NCBI RefSeq assembly: GCF_918797505.1
Contig: NC_092796.1
Location: forward strand, 56,388,851 to 56,452,850
Source: Bemisia tabaci
Taxonomy: Eukaryota; Arthropoda; Insecta; Hemiptera; Aleyrodidae
Direction of reading: 5' to 3'
DNA: 64,000 nt
The translations under genes were made by a program, and so were the position numbers. Below are positions 62,569 through 64,000 of the stretch, one piece after another (the stretch's first letter is position 1; each line of letters starts with the position of its first letter). Under the pieces are notes generated by a model. It did no database searches. It was given only the letters and a program-made list of their open reading frames with translations, and was not told the origin of the DNA.

Positions 62569-64000
62569 TTTGTATAACTCATGATAAGCCAAGGATTAAA
62601 AACATCACTGGTCAAGAGGACCACACACCTTGAGATCGAAAAAAGTAATTCTATTATTACCAACCCCTGCCTCACCAAAAGTTTTTTTTGTCTCTTCCTA
62701 CAAAGAACATATGCGTCTCTTGTGCCATTCACTGTCATCTGCCTATTTCTAGTTGGATGAAGTTTTCTGTATCCACAAGTCCACTGGACAATGAACTGCT
62801 TTACCAGTACGCTCTTTGAAGAAACTCAATAATCTTCCATTACTTTTATTCCTCCTTCAGCTTTGGCTTCAAAACATCACCTTAGTGGAATGCAAATAGT
62901 CTAGGACTTCATTAACGTTTTGAAAACTTGACTTAATTATATCAGGCCAAGGCTTATACCCTTTGTTAATGGGAGATCTTTGTATTTAATTTGCCATTTT
63001 CCCTTTGAAAGCTTCTCTTATCTCAATTTCAAGGATATGAAGGTAGAATGAACATGCATGAAATCTCTCTTCAAAATTTTCTAGAGGATAATAACATATC
63101 ATCATCAAATTTACACAAGTTTCGTACCTAATCCTCATTGGTAACCGTTTTGTCACCACAAGCTCCACATTACCAATTGACAAGTTCTCACTTCCGAAAA
63201 TTTGGATCTGTAGCATCCGTTTCATCTCGCCGGATTATTTCGAAACATATCTCAGTTGACAAATACAAAAAGTGTCCTCAGAATCAGAAAATTTAACACA
63301 ACAAAAATAAACAGCCAGGTCATTGCACTATTGAAAAACTTTTTGGGCAGATTTTCTCAGGGAACTTTTTAAATTTTGTCCTCATAGACCTTACTAGAGA
63401 AGATGGGTAAAAACAAAATTTGTAAAAAAGCTGATTATCTTGAATGACTAACCTGAAGGAGGAGTAAAATCTTAAGGAAAAACCCTTTACTTCCAAGAAT
63501 GATTTACTACGTATACAATTTTTCAGTGTACTGGCAAAAAATTGAAAACTCACTTAGTTATCAGGCTCGTCGCAGGAACACCGCCATCCCGTTTAGTCTA
63601 CTGCATCAGTGAATGAAAAAAAAAACGTCCAAGGTAACAACGCAGGAAGAGCCGCCATCCCGTTTAATCTACTGCATCTGTGAATGAAAAAAAAACGTCC
63701 AAGGTAACAAATCAGGGAATTTCATACAGTTCAGAACATAAGTGTGATTTTGAAATCACGAATTTGAAAAACAGTAAACTTCAGTCAATGATGATATTTC
63801 ATTGTGAACACAACTATATCATATCATCATGCTTTTCTAGTCAATGTTACAGGCTTGTGATAACATAACGAGCACCTAAGGAGTCGAGTTGGTTTCAATT
63901 TGAACCTCAGCATTGAGTTTTCAACAGTAAAAGATTCTATACCGAAAATTTTATTTCGGAAAAAACCCCTAATTGAAGATTGAACACCATGTACTTCCTC
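62569..64000. other. Right end without recognised gene
   Basis: A frame of 79 codons on the minus strand (63225-62986, starting MKRMLQIQIFGSENLSIGNV) is the only ATG frame of note; it matches no family I know, and a splice donor-like GTACGA falls inside. A 70-bp tandem duplication is at 63571-63710. Otherwise nothing is seen. Confidence 0.4.
63571..63710. repeat. 70-bp tandem duplication
   Basis: CGCAGGAA(C/G)A...CGCCATCCCGTTTA and AAAAACGTCCAAGGTAACAA occur twice at a 70-bp spacing with few differences. This is a recent local duplication. Confidence 0.9.

Overview
The window is AT-rich nuclear DNA of a eukaryote. It carries spliced genes with GT-AG introns, 1-2 kb introns packed with short inverted-repeat elements, and no operons. 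The proteins (an ITCH/WWP/Su(dx)-type E3 ligase ending in [12 protein letters not shown]1, OSTC, a CIB1-like EF-hand protein, MCM6) and the intron layout fit an insect. The very abundant foldback elements remind me of whitefly (Bemisia) genomic repeats, but that species guess rests on memory and is weak.

Layout, left to right. 1-966: no gene, one small hairpin. 967-2075 (-): the first two coding exons of MCM6, whose body lies off the left edge, with an E2F-type site about 300 bp upstream. 2.1-5.3 kb: several inverted-repeat elements (MITEs) and a tRNA-like SINE head. 5656-5874 (+): a one-exon, GC-rich gene for a 72-residue peptide with a signal sequence, followed by AATAAA. 6.3-7.4 kb: GC-rich nested palindromes. 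7515-20361 (+): HAX1, seven coding exons, 310 aa; its introns hold a 3.3 kb foldback, a foldback built from two tRNA-Ala-like sequences, and an 864-bp direct duplication of exons 5 and 6. 20.4-27.8 kb: no recognised gene; it holds MITEs and probably the 3' ends of the flanking convergent genes.

27787-44148 (-): a complete C2-WW4-HECT ubiquitin ligase (Su(dx)/ITCH/WWP type), 15 coding exons, 1032 aa, all phases consistent. It has an unusual Asn/His-rich linker, and one intron holds a dead mariner element nested in another repeat. 44.1-47.4 kb: a divergent promoter region shared with 47395-50272 (+), a CIB1-like calcium and integrin-binding protein (184 aa, five exons). 50.3-53.4 kb: repeats, including a hAT-type MITE with a perfect 8-bp target duplication. 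53418-57196 (-): OSTC, an oligosaccharyltransferase subunit (151 aa, four exons). 57.2-64.0 kb: no recognised gene; a 1.95 kb near-perfect foldback, a 185-bp tandem repeat and a 70-bp tandem repeat.

The genes are unrelated housekeeping or signalling genes (replication, mitochondrial survival, ubiquitination, calcium sensing, N-glycosylation) and do not form one pathway. The notable feature is structural: dozens of foldback elements of many families sit in introns and spacers. The best candidates for novelty are the HAX1 exon 5/6 duplication, the head-to-head tRNA-like foldback, the two long hairpins that could feed small-RNA pathways, and the small secreted peptide.
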